DNA from: Salipiger aestuarii
GTDB taxonomy: Bacteria > Pseudomonadota > Alphaproteobacteria > Rhodobacterales > Rhodobacteraceae
Assembly (NCBI RefSeq): GCF_003259905.1
Contig: NZ_QLMG01000010.1
Span: 1-64,000, forward strand
Length of the DNA stretch: 64,000 nucleotides
Reading direction: 5' to 3'
The position numbers and the translations under genes are program-made. Shown here piece after piece: positions 8,470 to 17,113 of this stretch. Numbering within the stretch: position 1 is the stretch's first letter; every line of letters starts with the position of its first letter. Under the pieces are notes generated by a model. It did not search any database, was not told where the DNA came from, and saw nothing but the letters and a program-made list of their open reading frames with translations.

Positions 8470-8963
8470 CGACCCTTGCCACTGAGAAAGTACCACCCCA
8501 ATGCCGGGATCTCGCGCAGCACCGCCTTGACCTGTGGCCCCGGCCGCGCGCCCGTCAGCGCCACAGCCACGCCGCGCGCCGAAACCCCAGAGCGCCGCGC
8601 AACCATCAGCGCCCGTGGCAGGTGGTAAAAGTCGCTTACCACGATCACCTCGCGCGCCCCGATCTGGCGCAAAACGGGGCGCGCGAACTGGATGTTCTCC
8701 AGGGTCGTGGTCGATTGATCTTCGCAAAACACCACGCTGCGGGGCACACCCGCCTCATGGCACAGCCGCGCGATCACCGCGGCTTCAGCGGGCGCGTGGG
8801 CGCCCTGTCCACCGCAGGCGACGATCGCCCGCACCCGCCCCCCGGTCCAAAGCCGCGCCCCCGCCAGGGCCCGCCGCCTCAGCGCTGGCGACGGCATACC
8901 TCCGGACCACACGGCTGCCCCGAGCACAAGCGCCACCGGAAGATCGTCGCTCCCCGTCTTCAT
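8466..8963 (-). CDS. YdcF family protein (DUF218)
   Basis: The 165-residue protein has the DUF218 core: VALVLGAAVWSGG at the N-terminus, ALRRRALAGARLW, VACGGQG, the acidic EAAVIARL helix, SVVFCEDQSTTTLENIQFAR and VVSDFYHLPRAL. Members bind nucleotide-like ligands or act in envelope metabolism (SanA/ElyC relatives); the exact role here is unknown. There is no N-terminal membrane anchor. The chosen start MKTGSDDLPVALV gives the usual family N-terminus, but the ATG lies inside a dispersed intergenic repeat (8958-8990) and lacks a strong ribosome-binding site. The 3' end overlaps the convergent DUF1489 gene by four bases. Confidence 0.75.
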   Translation of the reverse strand: MKTGSDDLPVALVLGAAVWSGGMPSPALRRRALAGARLWTGGRVRAIVACGGQGAHAPAEAAVIARLCHEAGVPRSVVFCEDQSTTTLENIQFARPVLRQIGAREVIVVSDFYHLPRALMVARRSGVSARGVAVALTGARPGPQVKAVLREIPALGWYFLSGKGR

Positions 8964-8990
8964 CTTGCCAAATAAACTCCCGCCGGAGGC
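8958..8990 (-). repeat. Dispersed intergenic repeat, copy 1 (contains ydcF-like start codon)
   Basis: On the minus strand this reads GCCTCCGGCGGGAGTTTAT then TTGGCAAGATGAAG. It shares CGGAGTTTAT-NN-GGCAAGATGAAG-type sequence with copies at 22884-22911 and 61686-61713 (here GGGAGTTTAT). The ATG in AAGATGAAG is the likely initiation codon of the YdcF-like gene. Confidence 0.75.
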
Positions 8991-9002
8991 ATCCCGCCCC
9001 CT

Positions 9003-9040
9003 CAAACAGAAACACCGCCGGCGCCTGCGCGCCGACGGTG
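9003..9040 (-). terminator. Rho-independent terminator of the xdh-bmp unit
   Basis: A 12-bp stem with one wobble pair (CACCGTCGGCGC / GCGCCGGCGGTG on the minus strand) and a GCAG loop is followed by TTTCTGTTTG. It lies 22 bases after the stop of the BMP binding-protein gene and should end the purine operon transcript. Confidence 0.75.
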
Positions 9041-9061
9041 CCATCAGACCTGAAACAGACC

Positions 9062-10132
9062 TCAGTTCGGGATCTCGCCCGACACCCCTTCGACATAGAA
9101 ATCCATGCCCGCCAGCGTGCCGTCATCGGCCACCTCGCCCTCGGCCAGCCAGGCCGACCCGTCCTGCTTGTTGATCGGGCCGGTGAAGGGGTGGTAAGCG
9201 CCCGAAGCAATATCCTCCTTCATCCGGGTGACATGGGTCAGCGCATCCTCGGGGATCGGGCCGGTGAATTCACCGATGCCGACCATGCCGTCGCCGATGC
9301 CCTGCCAGACATTGTGGCTTTCCCAGGTGCCGTCCAGCACCGCCTGCACCCGTTCGATGTAATAAGGCGCCCAGTCGTCGATGATCGACGAGATGCGCGG
9401 GGTCGGCTTGAACTCTGCCATGTCGGCCGCCTGACCGAACCCATAGGCCCCGGCCTTTTCCAGCACCGACAGCGGCGCGGTGGAATCGGTATGCGCCAGC
9501 ACGACGTCCGCGCCCTGATCCAGCAGCGCCTGCGTGGCGTCCGCCTCTTTGGCGGGGTCGAACCAGGTGTTCAGCCAGACCACGGCGATCTCGACATCGG
9601 GGTTGGCCTGCGCCGCGTGCAGGTAGGATGAGTTGATGCCGCGAATGACCTCGGGGATCGGGAAAGACCCGATGTAGCCGATCTTGTCGGTCTCTGTCAT
9701 CGCCCCGGCCAGATAGCCGGTGATCGCGCGTCCCTCGTAGAAACGCGCCGAATAGGCCGACACGTTGTCGGCGGTCTTGTACCCCGTTGCGTGTTCGAAT
9801 TTCACATCCGGGAATTTCTGCGCCACATTGATCGTCGGGTCCATGTAGCCGAACGAGGTGGTAAAGATCAGGTCGGCCCCCGACAGCGCCATCTGGGTCA
9901 GGACGCGTTCGGCGTCGGCGCCTTCGGGCACCGATTCCTGTTCGACAATCTCGATCCGGTCGCCGAAATGGTCTTTCATCTCCATCGCGGATTCATGATG
10001 GTGCTGCGACCAGCCGCCATCGTTCACCGGACCGACGTAGACAAAGGCGATCTTCGGCACGTCCTGCGCAAGGGCGGCGCCGGCGGCAAGGCTCAGCGCG
10101 GCGGCAGAGGCAAGAAGGGTTCTGCGGTTCAT
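9062..10132 (-). CDS. BMP family ABC transporter substrate-binding protein (purine nucleoside type)
   Basis: This 356-residue periplasmic protein starts MNRRTLLASAAALSLAAGA, a signal peptide likely cut after ALA. The mature part has KIAFVYVGPVNDGGWSQHHH, DLIFTTSFGYMD, a KIGYIGSFPIPEVIRGINS strand and DVVLAHTDSTAP, all characteristic of the PnrA/BmpA basic-membrane-protein family that binds purine nucleosides. ATG 10130-10132 follows AGGGAGA. It is the last gene of a minus-strand run (xdhABC, ATPase, two permeases, then this). That context strongly suggests nucleoside or purine-base uptake feeding xanthine dehydrogenase. A strong terminator follows. Confidence 0.9.
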   Translation of the reverse strand: MNRRTLLASAAALSLAAGAALAQDVPKIAFVYVGPVNDGGWSQHHHESAMEMKDHFGDRIEIVEQESVPEGADAERVLTQMALSGADLIFTTSFGYMDPTINVAQKFPDVKFEHATGYKTADNVSAYSARFYEGRAITGYLAGAMTETDKIGYIGSFPIPEVIRGINSSYLHAAQANPDVEIAVVWLNTWFDPAKEADATQALLDQGADVVLAHTDSTAPLSVLEKAGAYGFGQAADMAEFKPTPRISSIIDDWAPYYIERVQAVLDGTWESHNVWQGIGDGMVGIGEFTGPIPEDALTHVTRMKEDIASGAYHPFTGPINKQDGSAWLAEGEVADDGTLAGMDFYVEGVSGEIPN

Positions 10133-10166
10133 GTGACGTGGTCTCCCTGTCGTTTTCAAAGATGCC

Positions 10167-11075
10167 TCAGCTTGAGGCGTGAAAGGAACGGCCCAGAGAT
10201 GCGGGCGCGCCCTGCACCCCGCGGGCCGAGATGATCACCAGCACGATAATCGTTATCAGGTATGGCGACATGGACAAGAGTTCGACAGGCACGGTGGTGC
10301 CCGCCGCCTGAAGGTTCAGCTGAATGACGGTGACACCCCCGAACAGGTACGCCCCGATCAGCACGCCAAATGCCCGCCAGGACGCAAAGACCACGATCGC
10401 CAGCGCGATCCAGCCCGCGCCCGCCGTCATGCCTTCGGTCCATTGCGGCACGCGAACAAGGCTGACATAGGCGCCACCCATCCCGGCGCAAGCCCCGCCA
10501 AAGGCGATCGCGGCCATGCGCACCCGCACCACCTTGTAGCCCAGTGCATGGGCGCTGGCGTGATCCTCGCCCACCGCGCGCAGGATCAGCCCGGCACGGG
10601 TGTATTTGAGAAACGCCCAGACCGCCGCGACCAACGCAAGGCTGACATAGACCATGATGTCATGCGACAACAGCATCCGCCCCAGCATCGGAATATCCGA
10701 CAGCAAGGGCATGTCGAGCTTGCCCAGAGCAGGCGCGCGCTGGCCTTCGTAGTGCGATCCGATCAGCGCCGACAGGCCCAGCCCGACCAGCGTCAGCCCC
10801 AGCCCCGTCGCCACCTGGTTCGACAACAGGTACTGTGTCAGGAACCCGAACGCGAGCGACAGTACCGCCCCCGACACCGCCGCCCCGGCAAAGCCCATCA
10901 GCGGCGAGCCAGACGTCACGGCAATGGCAAACCCCATGACCGCACCCGTGATCATCATGCCCTCGACCCCAAGGTTCAGCACCCCGGATTTCTCGACCAC
11001 CATCTCTCCCAGAGCAGCCAGCAGGATCGGAGTCGCCGACACCATGATCGAGGCGACAAGCAGCACGGGGTCCAT
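10167..11075 (-). CDS. ABC transporter permease (nucleoside/BMP type), second permease
   Basis: The 302-residue membrane protein belongs to the branched-chain/ribose-type permease superfamily (BPD_transp_2). The signature EKSGVLNLGVEGMMITGAVM near residue 28 and about eight hydrophobic segments support this. A later loop KVVRVRMAAIAFGGACAGMGG matches the conserved coupling region. It would form the translocation pore together with the larger permease encoded just upstream. Its ATG overlaps the TGA of that gene by one base (TGATG), indicating translational coupling. The substrate is inferred from the adjacent BMP-type binding protein and xanthine dehydrogenase genes: purine nucleosides or bases. 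Confidence 0.88.
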   Translation of the reverse strand: MDPVLLVASIMVSATPILLAALGEMVVEKSGVLNLGVEGMMITGAVMGFAIAVTSGSPLMGFAGAAVSGAVLSLAFGFLTQYLLSNQVATGLGLTLVGLGLSALIGSHYEGQRAPALGKLDMPLLSDIPMLGRMLLSHDIMVYVSLALVAAVWAFLKYTRAGLILRAVGEDHASAHALGYKVVRVRMAAIAFGGACAGMGGAYVSLVRVPQWTEGMTAGAGWIALAIVVFASWRAFGVLIGAYLFGGVTVIQLNLQAAGTTVPVELLSMSPYLITIIVLVIISARGVQGAPASLGRSFHASS

Positions 11076-12160
11076 CAGGCGGCCTCTCTGCGTAGCATGC
11101 GCACGCGGTAATTGGTGAACACATCCGTCGCCAGCAGGAAGAACAGCAGCATCCCCTGAAACAGTTGGATCGACGCGCCGGGCAAACCAAGCATCAACTG
11201 AGCCAGTTCACCGCCGATATAGGTCAGCGCCATCAACAAACCGGCGGCCAGGATGCCAAACGGGTTCAACCGCCCAAGGAAGGCGACGATGATCGCGGTG
11301 AACCCATAGCCCGAGCCAAAGTCGATGCTGACCTGCCCCGCCGGGCCGGTGACCTCGAACAGCCCGGCAAGCCCGGCAAGCCCGCCCGAAACCCCGAGGC
11401 ACAGGAACACGATCCACGCCGGGCTGACGCCCGAAAACCGCGCCGCGAGGGGGGCTTCGCCCGTCAGTCGGACGTTGAACCCCTGGATGTGCCGCGCCAT
11501 CATCACATAGGCCGCGATGACGGCGATGAACGCTGCGGCGACGCCCCAGTGCATACCTGTGCCCGTCAACAGCTCGGCATTGTAAACGGCAGACCACTGC
11601 TTGAAATTTCGCGAGCCGGGAAAGCCCATGCCCTCGGGGTTGCGCAACCAGCCTGCCGAGGCGGAGGCAAGAATGTTCTCGGCCACATAGACAAGCATCA
11701 GAGACACGAGGATTTCGTTGGTGCCGAAACGTGTCTTGAGCACCGCCGGAATCATCGCCCAGGCCCAGCCGCCAAGCGCCCCGGCAAAGACCATCAGCGG
11801 GAACAACAGGACACTTTGCGACGGATAAAACGCCAGCCCCACGGCAGCGCCCGAGACCGCGCCCATGATATACTGCCCCTCGGCGCCGATGTTCCAGATC
11901 CCGGCGCGGAAGCCGATGGAAAGCCCGATCGCAATCAGGATCAGCGGCCCAGCCTTGACCAACAACTGTGGTCGCGAATAGTCCGCAAACTGCGGATGAA
12001 ACAAAGGATCCCAGAAAATCGTGCGGATCGCCTCGACCGGCGGCTTGCCCAATGCCCAGAACATGAAACCGCCGACGATCATCGTCAGCCCCACCGCCAA
12101 AATGGGGCTGAGCGCGGTCCAATACCCCGAGGGCTGCGTGCGTTTTTCCAGCCGGATCAT
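11075..12160 (-). CDS. ABC transporter permease (nucleoside/BMP type), first permease
   Basis: The 361-residue inner-membrane protein has a basic N-terminus (MIRLEKRTQPSGYW), a first membrane segment, and the conserved FRAGIWNIGAEGQYIMGAVS block of BMP-type permeases, followed by several more hydrophobic spans and a YGFTAIIVAFLGRLNP loop. It pairs with the 302-residue permease downstream. Met at 12160 was chosen because it gives the family N-terminus; an upstream Met seven codons earlier is possible. The 96-bp gap to the ATPase gene upstream is unusual for this operon and contains two perfect palindromes. Transport of purine compounds is inferred from context. Confidence 0.88.
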   Translation of the reverse strand: MIRLEKRTQPSGYWTALSPILAVGLTMIVGGFMFWALGKPPVEAIRTIFWDPLFHPQFADYSRPQLLVKAGPLILIAIGLSIGFRAGIWNIGAEGQYIMGAVSGAAVGLAFYPSQSVLLFPLMVFAGALGGWAWAMIPAVLKTRFGTNEILVSLMLVYVAENILASASAGWLRNPEGMGFPGSRNFKQWSAVYNAELLTGTGMHWGVAAAFIAVIAAYVMMARHIQGFNVRLTGEAPLAARFSGVSPAWIVFLCLGVSGGLAGLAGLFEVTGPAGQVSIDFGSGYGFTAIIVAFLGRLNPFGILAAGLLMALTYIGGELAQLMLGLPGASIQLFQGMLLFFLLATDVFTNYRVRMLRREAA

Positions 12161-12180
12161 CGCGCCACCTTTCTGCCGCA

Positions 12181-12204
12181 AAGATTTTTCGTACGAAAAA
12201 TCTT
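12181..12204. repeat. Perfect 24-bp palindrome centred on CGTACG
   Basis: The sequence is AAGATTTTTCGT followed by its exact reverse complement. It lies inside the BMP operon between the ATPase gene and the first permease gene. It is AT-rich in a GC-rich region. It could form a hairpin in mRNA or be a symmetric protein-binding site. Confidence 0.85.
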
Positions 12205-12219
12205 GATCTCGCGCGGAAA

Positions 12220-12245
12220 GAAGAAATTTCGTACGAAATTTCTTC
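12220..12245. repeat. Perfect 26-bp palindrome centred on CGTACG
   Basis: The sequence is GAAGAAATTTCGT followed by its exact reverse complement. It lies 15 bp from the first palindrome and shares its core TTTCGTACGAAA. The pair occupies most of the ATPase-permease gap. Confidence 0.85.
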
Positions 12246-12256
12246 GGCTCCCCCCA

Positions 12257-13780
12257 TCAGCCGTCTGCATGGACGACCTCCATGTCATGCGCACCGCCCA
12301 TCATCAGACCGATCTTCTCGATATCCAGATCGGCCACCGCCCGCGTGGGTGACAATCGTCCCTCGTTGAGCGCCCCGAAACGGTCCGAGATTTCCATCAG
12401 CTCGTCCAGATCCTGACTGATGCAGATGATCGCGGCCCCCCTGGCCGCCAGATCCAGCAGCGCCTGCCGGATCGCGGCGGCGGCGGCGGCATCTACGCCC
12501 CATGTCGGCTGGTTCACCACGAACACGTCGGGGTCCTGTTCGATCTCTCGCCCCACGACGAATTTCTGAAGGTTTCCACCAGACAGCGACCGCGCCGTGA
12601 CATCCGCTCCCGGCGTGCGCACATCATAACGGGCGATGACGTGGTCGGCAAACGCCTGCGCCGCCGTCCAGTCGATGAACCCGTTCTTCACCAGCCGCTT
12701 GCGCCGGGCCCCCGTGAGCACGGCGTTTTCGGTCAGACTCATGTTGGGAGCGGCGGCATGGCCAAGCCGCTCTTCGGGCCCCGAAAGCAGTCCCGCCTCG
12801 CGCCGTTTGGATGGCCCGTCGCGGCCGACGTCGCGCCCCTTGAACCAGATCGTCCCCTTGGGCGCCAGCCGCTCTCCGGACAGCGCCATCAACAGCTCGT
12901 CCTGCCCGTTGCCCGCAACGCCGCCAATGCCAAGAACCTCTCCGCCGCGAACTTCCACTGAAATCTCGCGCAGGGGCGTTCCGAAGGCCCCCGGAGCCGG
13001 CATCGATAGCGCGTCGCAGCGCAAAAGCACCTCGCCCTTGGCGCCTGCTTTCGGCTCGGGCGCGGCGAAGCTGGATCCGACCATCATCTCGGCCATCTGA
13101 CGTGCGGTGACATCGCGCGGCGTGCAAGTGCCGACATTCTTCCCCAGCCGCAGGATCGTCGCCTCGTCGCACAGCGTGCGGATCTCTTCCAGCTTGTGTG
13201 AGATATACAGAATCGATGTGCCTTCGGACTTCAGCTTGTTCAGGGTCTGGAACAAAATCCCGACCTCCTGCGGCGTCAGCACCGAGGTCGGCTCGTCCAT
13301 GATCAGCAGGCGCGGGCCTTGCAGCAGGCAGCGAATGATCTCGACCCGCTGGCGTTCGCCCGCCGACAGAGTGCCGACCACCCGGGAGGGGTCTAGCGGC
13401 AGCCCGTAGGTTTCAGACACGGCGCGGATCTGGCGGGCGAGGTCGCGCATCGCGGGCGGGGATTCCATCCCCAGCGCCACGTTCTCGGCCACGTCCAGCG
13501 CATTGAACAGCGAGAAATGCTGGAACACCATGGCCACGCCCGACTTGCGGGCCTCCGACGGCTTGCCGGGGCTGTAAAGATCGCCGTCGAGCCGCATCTC
13601 GCCCCTGTCCGGCTTTACCAGCCCAAAGATCATCTTGACCAGCGTCGACTTGCCCGCCCCGTTTTCGCCAAGCAGGGCGTGGATCTCGCTTTTGCCGATA
13701 TCGAACGAGACGTCATCGTTCGCGACGACGCCCGGATAGGTCTTGGTCAGGCCCCGGAGGCTGAGAAGTGTGTCGGGCAC
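12257..13780 (-). CDS. ABC transporter ATP-binding protein, two tandem ATPase domains (BMP/nucleoside type)
   Basis: The 507-residue protein contains two ABC ATPase domains. The first is canonical: Walker A LLGENGAGKSTLV near residue 36, signature LSAGERQRVE and Walker B LLIMDEPTSVLTP. The second is degenerate as usual in the RbsA/YufO class: GGVAGNGQDELL replaces Walker A, the signature is LSGGNLQKFVVG, and Walker B reads VFVVNQPTWGVD with Asn for Asp. It would energise the two permeases downstream. The start is GTG (13778-13780) with GGGAG about ten bases upstream, inside the 3' end of xdhC (34-bp overlap). This overlap ties the transporter to the xanthine dehydrogenase genes as one transcription unit. 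Confidence 0.92.
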   Translation of the reverse strand: MPDTLLSLRGLTKTYPGVVANDDVSFDIGKSEIHALLGENGAGKSTLVKMIFGLVKPDRGEMRLDGDLYSPGKPSEARKSGVAMVFQHFSLFNALDVAENVALGMESPPAMRDLARQIRAVSETYGLPLDPSRVVGTLSAGERQRVEIIRCLLQGPRLLIMDEPTSVLTPQEVGILFQTLNKLKSEGTSILYISHKLEEIRTLCDEATILRLGKNVGTCTPRDVTARQMAEMMVGSSFAAPEPKAGAKGEVLLRCDALSMPAPGAFGTPLREISVEVRGGEVLGIGGVAGNGQDELLMALSGERLAPKGTIWFKGRDVGRDGPSKRREAGLLSGPEERLGHAAAPNMSLTENAVLTGARRKRLVKNGFIDWTAAQAFADHVIARYDVRTPGADVTARSLSGGNLQKFVVGREIEQDPDVFVVNQPTWGVDAAAAAAIRQALLDLAARGAAIICISQDLDELMEISDRFGALNEGRLSPTRAVADLDIEKIGLMMGGAHDMEVVHADG

Positions 13781-14691
13781 GCCAGGCTACTCCCTTTTCC
13801 GTGATGGAGTAGATGCCCAGCCACACCGATGGCAATGGCCTGAGGGTGTTTGCCATAGTCTTTTTGCCCAATCGGGCAGCAAATGCGCAAAATCTGCGCA
13901 TCTTCGTGTCCGAGCGCCCGCAGACGCGTCCGGAACCGGGCCCATTTGGTGCCTGAGCCGATCAACCCGGCCCAGCCAAAGCGATGCGACAAAAGCGCGT
14001 GACACAGCATGAAATCAAGCTCGTGACTGTAGGTCAGCACCAGATGTTCGCCCCTGTCCGGCGCATGCGACACCAATCGCGCGGGATCGGCGGCAGGCAC
14101 GGTTGTGACGCCTTCGGGAACCTCGGCGGGAAAGCGCGCCGCGCTGGTATCGACCCAGCTGACCGCCAGATCCGGCAGAGGCGCCAGCACCGACACCAGC
14201 GCACGCCCCACATGGCCCGCGCCCCAGATCCAGACATCACGCGACGGGCGGGTGACCGGCTCGACAAACCAGCCCTGCACCAATTGCGGCTGGACAGTCG
14301 CGCCCTGCGCCCGCGCGCGGTCGCGCAGGCGCGCCACCGCCAAAGGCATCGCCCCAATGCCGCGCGCGATCACCTCGCACCGCTCCAGCGCCGCCAAGGC
14401 GGCGGCATCGTAAACCTCTGTGAGCAGCACCACGGCCCCGCCACAGCACTGCCCCAGCTCCGGGCCCAACGAATGCCGCGACAATCCCTGACGGGCAAAT
14501 GCCGCCCGTGCCGCCATCAGTTCCAGCGCGCCGCCACCGATGGTCCCCGACTGCGCGCGCCCGTCGTCCCAGACCAGCATCGCCGCGCCTACCTCGCGCG
14601 GGGCGGATCCGGCGACCTCGGCCACCACGACGCGCGCGACACGGCCGTGCCGCGTCACAGCCGCCCGCAATCCGGCCAGATCAAACCCCAT
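13747..14691 (-). CDS. xdhC: Xanthine dehydrogenase accessory protein XdhC
   Basis: XdhC binds molybdenum cofactor, promotes its sulfuration and inserts it into XdhB. The 314-residue protein has the N-terminal XdhC/CoxI domain, with VVVAEVAGSAPREVGAAMLV and GTIGGGALELMAARA, where the conserved glycine-rich turn and Glu occur. A C-terminal Rossmann-like domain starts at VWIWGAGHVGRALV. A late cysteine pair reads ILRICCPIG. Its ATG overlaps the end of xdhB by 11 bases and its own 3' end overlaps the next ABC ATPase gene by 34 bases. No other function fits this order. Confidence 0.93.
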   Translation of the reverse strand: MGFDLAGLRAAVTRHGRVARVVVAEVAGSAPREVGAAMLVWDDGRAQSGTIGGGALELMAARAAFARQGLSRHSLGPELGQCCGGAVVLLTEVYDAAALAALERCEVIARGIGAMPLAVARLRDRARAQGATVQPQLVQGWFVEPVTRPSRDVWIWGAGHVGRALVSVLAPLPDLAVSWVDTSAARFPAEVPEGVTTVPAADPARLVSHAPDRGEHLVLTYSHELDFMLCHALLSHRFGWAGLIGSGTKWARFRTRLRALGHEDAQILRICCPIGQKDYGKHPQAIAIGVAGHLLHHGKGSSLACPTHFSASGA

Positions 14692-17113
14692 CCTGCACCT
14701 TGCGAATCGCCATCAGCACCCGTTCGGGCGTAGCAGGGGCATTCAGATCCGGATAGGCGCTGCCGCAGGCCGCAACCGCATCGGACAACGCCAGAAACGC
14801 CGAAATACCCAGCATGAATGGCGGCTCCCCGACCGCCTTGGACCGATAGACGGTCTCTTCGCGGTTCGGCCCATCCCAAAGCGCCACATTGAACACCTCG
14901 GGGCGGTCCGAACAGGCCGGGATCTTGTAGGTCGATGGCGCATGGGTGCGCAGACGCCCCCTGTCATCCCAGACCAGTTCTTCGGTGGTCAGCCAGCCCG
15001 CCCCCTGCACATAGCCGCCCTCGATCTGGCCGATGTCCAGCGCGGGGTTCAACGAGGCCCCCGCATCGTGCAGAATATCCACGCGCAGGATGCGGTATTC
15101 GCCAGTCAGCGTGTCCAGCACGACCTCGGTGCAGGCCGCCCCGTAGGCAAAGTAGAAGAAAGGCCGCCCCTGCCCCGCGATGCGGTCCCAATCGACATTG
15201 GGGGTCTTGTAGAACCCGGTGGACGACAGGCTGACGCGGCCCTCGTAACACAGCCGGGCCGCCGTCGCGAAGCTGATGACCTCGTTGTCCACCCGCACCG
15301 AACCGTCGGCGAACATCACATCCGACGCCGGCACCTGGAAAACCTGCGCAAGATGCGCCGCCATCCGGTCGCGGATCGTGTCGCACGCCGCCTTCACCGC
15401 CATCCCGTTCAGGTCAGACCCCGATGATGCCGCCGTGGCCGAGGTATTGGGCACCTTGGAGGTATCCGTCGCGGTGATCCTTATGGCGTCCATCGCCACG
15501 CCAAAACGCGCCGCCGCCACCTGCGCCACCTTCTGGAACAACCCCTGCCCCATCTCGGTGCCGCCGTGGTTCAACGCAACCGACCCGTCCTGATAGACGT
15601 GTACAAGCGCACCCGCCTGGTTCAGATGCGTCAGCGTGAACGAGATTCCGAACTTTACCGGCGTCAGCGCGATGCCGCGCTTGAGCAACGGTTTTTCGGC
15701 ATTCCACCGCGCGACCGCCTCGCGCCGCGCCGCATACCCGCAATCTGCCGCCAGCTTGGTCGTAAGCTCACCGAGGATGAAATCCTCGACCGGCTGGCCG
15801 TAATGGGTGGTCTGCACCCCCGCGGGCGCCGCGACAGGCGTGCCCGACGACACAGGTGCCCCGCGCGACGCAAGATCGCTTTCGGCGATGTCCTGTGTGT
15901 TTGGGGCCAGAATATCCTCGGGGGGGGGTGTCGGCGTGTCGGGCGCGCCTCTGTCCGCGCCGTCCACGGGCGCATCCGCATAGTAATTCGCCCGGCGCAC
16001 CTCCAGCGGATCACGGCCCAGCGCGTGGGCCACATGGTCCAGCACCCGTTCGATCCCCAGCATTCCCTGAGGACCGCCAAAACCGCGATAGGCGGTGGCG
16101 CTTTGCATGTTGGTCTTCAGCCGGTGGCTTTCGATCCGCATGGCGGGGATGTCATAGGCGTTGTCCGCGTGCAGCATCGCGCGGTCAGCAACTGGCAGCG
16201 ACAGGTCCTGCGCCCAGCCGCAGCGGGTATGATGCACGAAATCCACCACCTCGATCCGGCCCGCGTTGTCATAGCCCACCACATAGTCGATGCGGAAATC
16301 GTGACGCTTGCCGGTGATCGTCATGTCGTCGTCGCGATCATAGCGCATCTTGGCGGGGCACCCGGTCGCCGCCGCGGCGACGGCGCAGGCCACCGCCAGC
16401 GCGTTGCCCTGGCTTTCCTTGCCGCCGAAACCGCCGCCCATGCGCCGGGTCTCGACCCTGACGGCGTGCATCGGCAGGTGCAGGGCATGGGCGACCTTGT
16501 GCTGGATCTCGGTCGGATGCTGGGTGGAGGAATGCACCAGCATGTCGCCGTTTTCCTGCGGCAGCACCAGCGCCGCCTGCCCTTCAAGGTAGAAATGCTC
16601 TTGGCCGCCCATGTCGATGGTGCCGCGCAGCACATTGGGCGCGCCCGCAAGCGCCGCCGCCGTGTCGCCCTTTTCCCAGGTGCGCGGGCCATCCTCGAAC
16701 CGCGAATCCGCCGCCATCGCCTCATCCACGCTGAGCAACGCGTCCCGTTCCTGATAGGTGATGCGCGCCTTGCGCACCGCCTTGCGCGCCGCAAGATGCG
16801 AACGTGCCGCCACAAGGAACACCGGCTGGCCCAGGTAGCACACCGTCGATCCCGACAGCATCGGCTCATCCCCAAGCGAGGGCGAACAATCGCAGGGCGA
16901 CGGCAGGTCGCGCGCCTCCCACACCCGGACAACGCCGGGCGCGGCGCGCACCTCGTCAAGGTCGATCGACGTGATCCGCCCATGGGCGATTTCAGACAGG
17001 CCGAACGCCAGATGCAGGCAGCCCGCAGGCACGGGGATGTCGTCGATATACCGCGCACGGCCCGTGACGTGCAGCGGGGCGGCATCGTGGGGCAGCGGTT
17101 TCGCCACGCTCAT
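14681..17113 (-). CDS. xdhB: Xanthine dehydrogenase, molybdopterin-binding subunit
   Basis: This large catalytic subunit (810 residues) oxidises hypoxanthine and xanthine to urate at a molybdenum cofactor. Recognisable parts are the N-terminal GRARYIDDIPVP, QEHFYLEGQAALV, RMGGGFGGKESQ, NMQSATAYRGFGGPQGM, NHGGTEMGQGLFQK and the C-terminal GQIEGGYVQGAGWLT with the likely catalytic Glu and SKAVGEPPFMLG. An atypical proline/alanine-rich insertion occupies about residues 380-433 (15812-15978), between the YYADAP region and YGQPVEDF. A G9 run on the plus strand (15920-15928) lies within it. ATG overlaps the xdhA stop by four bases (ATGA). Confidence 0.95.
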   Translation of the reverse strand: MSVAKPLPHDAAPLHVTGRARYIDDIPVPAGCLHLAFGLSEIAHGRITSIDLDEVRAAPGVVRVWEARDLPSPCDCSPSLGDEPMLSGSTVCYLGQPVFLVAARSHLAARKAVRKARITYQERDALLSVDEAMAADSRFEDGPRTWEKGDTAAALAGAPNVLRGTIDMGGQEHFYLEGQAALVLPQENGDMLVHSSTQHPTEIQHKVAHALHLPMHAVRVETRRMGGGFGGKESQGNALAVACAVAAAATGCPAKMRYDRDDDMTITGKRHDFRIDYVVGYDNAGRIEVVDFVHHTRCGWAQDLSLPVADRAMLHADNAYDIPAMRIESHRLKTNMQSATAYRGFGGPQGMLGIERVLDHVAHALGRDPLEVRRANYYADAPVDGADRGAPDTPTPPPEDILAPNTQDIAESDLASRGAPVSSGTPVAAPAGVQTTHYGQPVEDFILGELTTKLAADCGYAARREAVARWNAEKPLLKRGIALTPVKFGISFTLTHLNQAGALVHVYQDGSVALNHGGTEMGQGLFQKVAQVAAARFGVAMDAIRITATDTSKVPNTSATAASSGSDLNGMAVKAACDTIRDRMAAHLAQVFQVPASDVMFADGSVRVDNEVISFATAARLCYEGRVSLSSTGFYKTPNVDWDRIAGQGRPFFYFAYGAACTEVVLDTLTGEYRILRVDILHDAGASLNPALDIGQIEGGYVQGAGWLTTEELVWDDRGRLRTHAPSTYKIPACSDRPEVFNVALWDGPNREETVYRSKAVGEPPFMLGISAFLALSDAVAACGSAYPDLNAPATPERVLMAIRKVQDGV

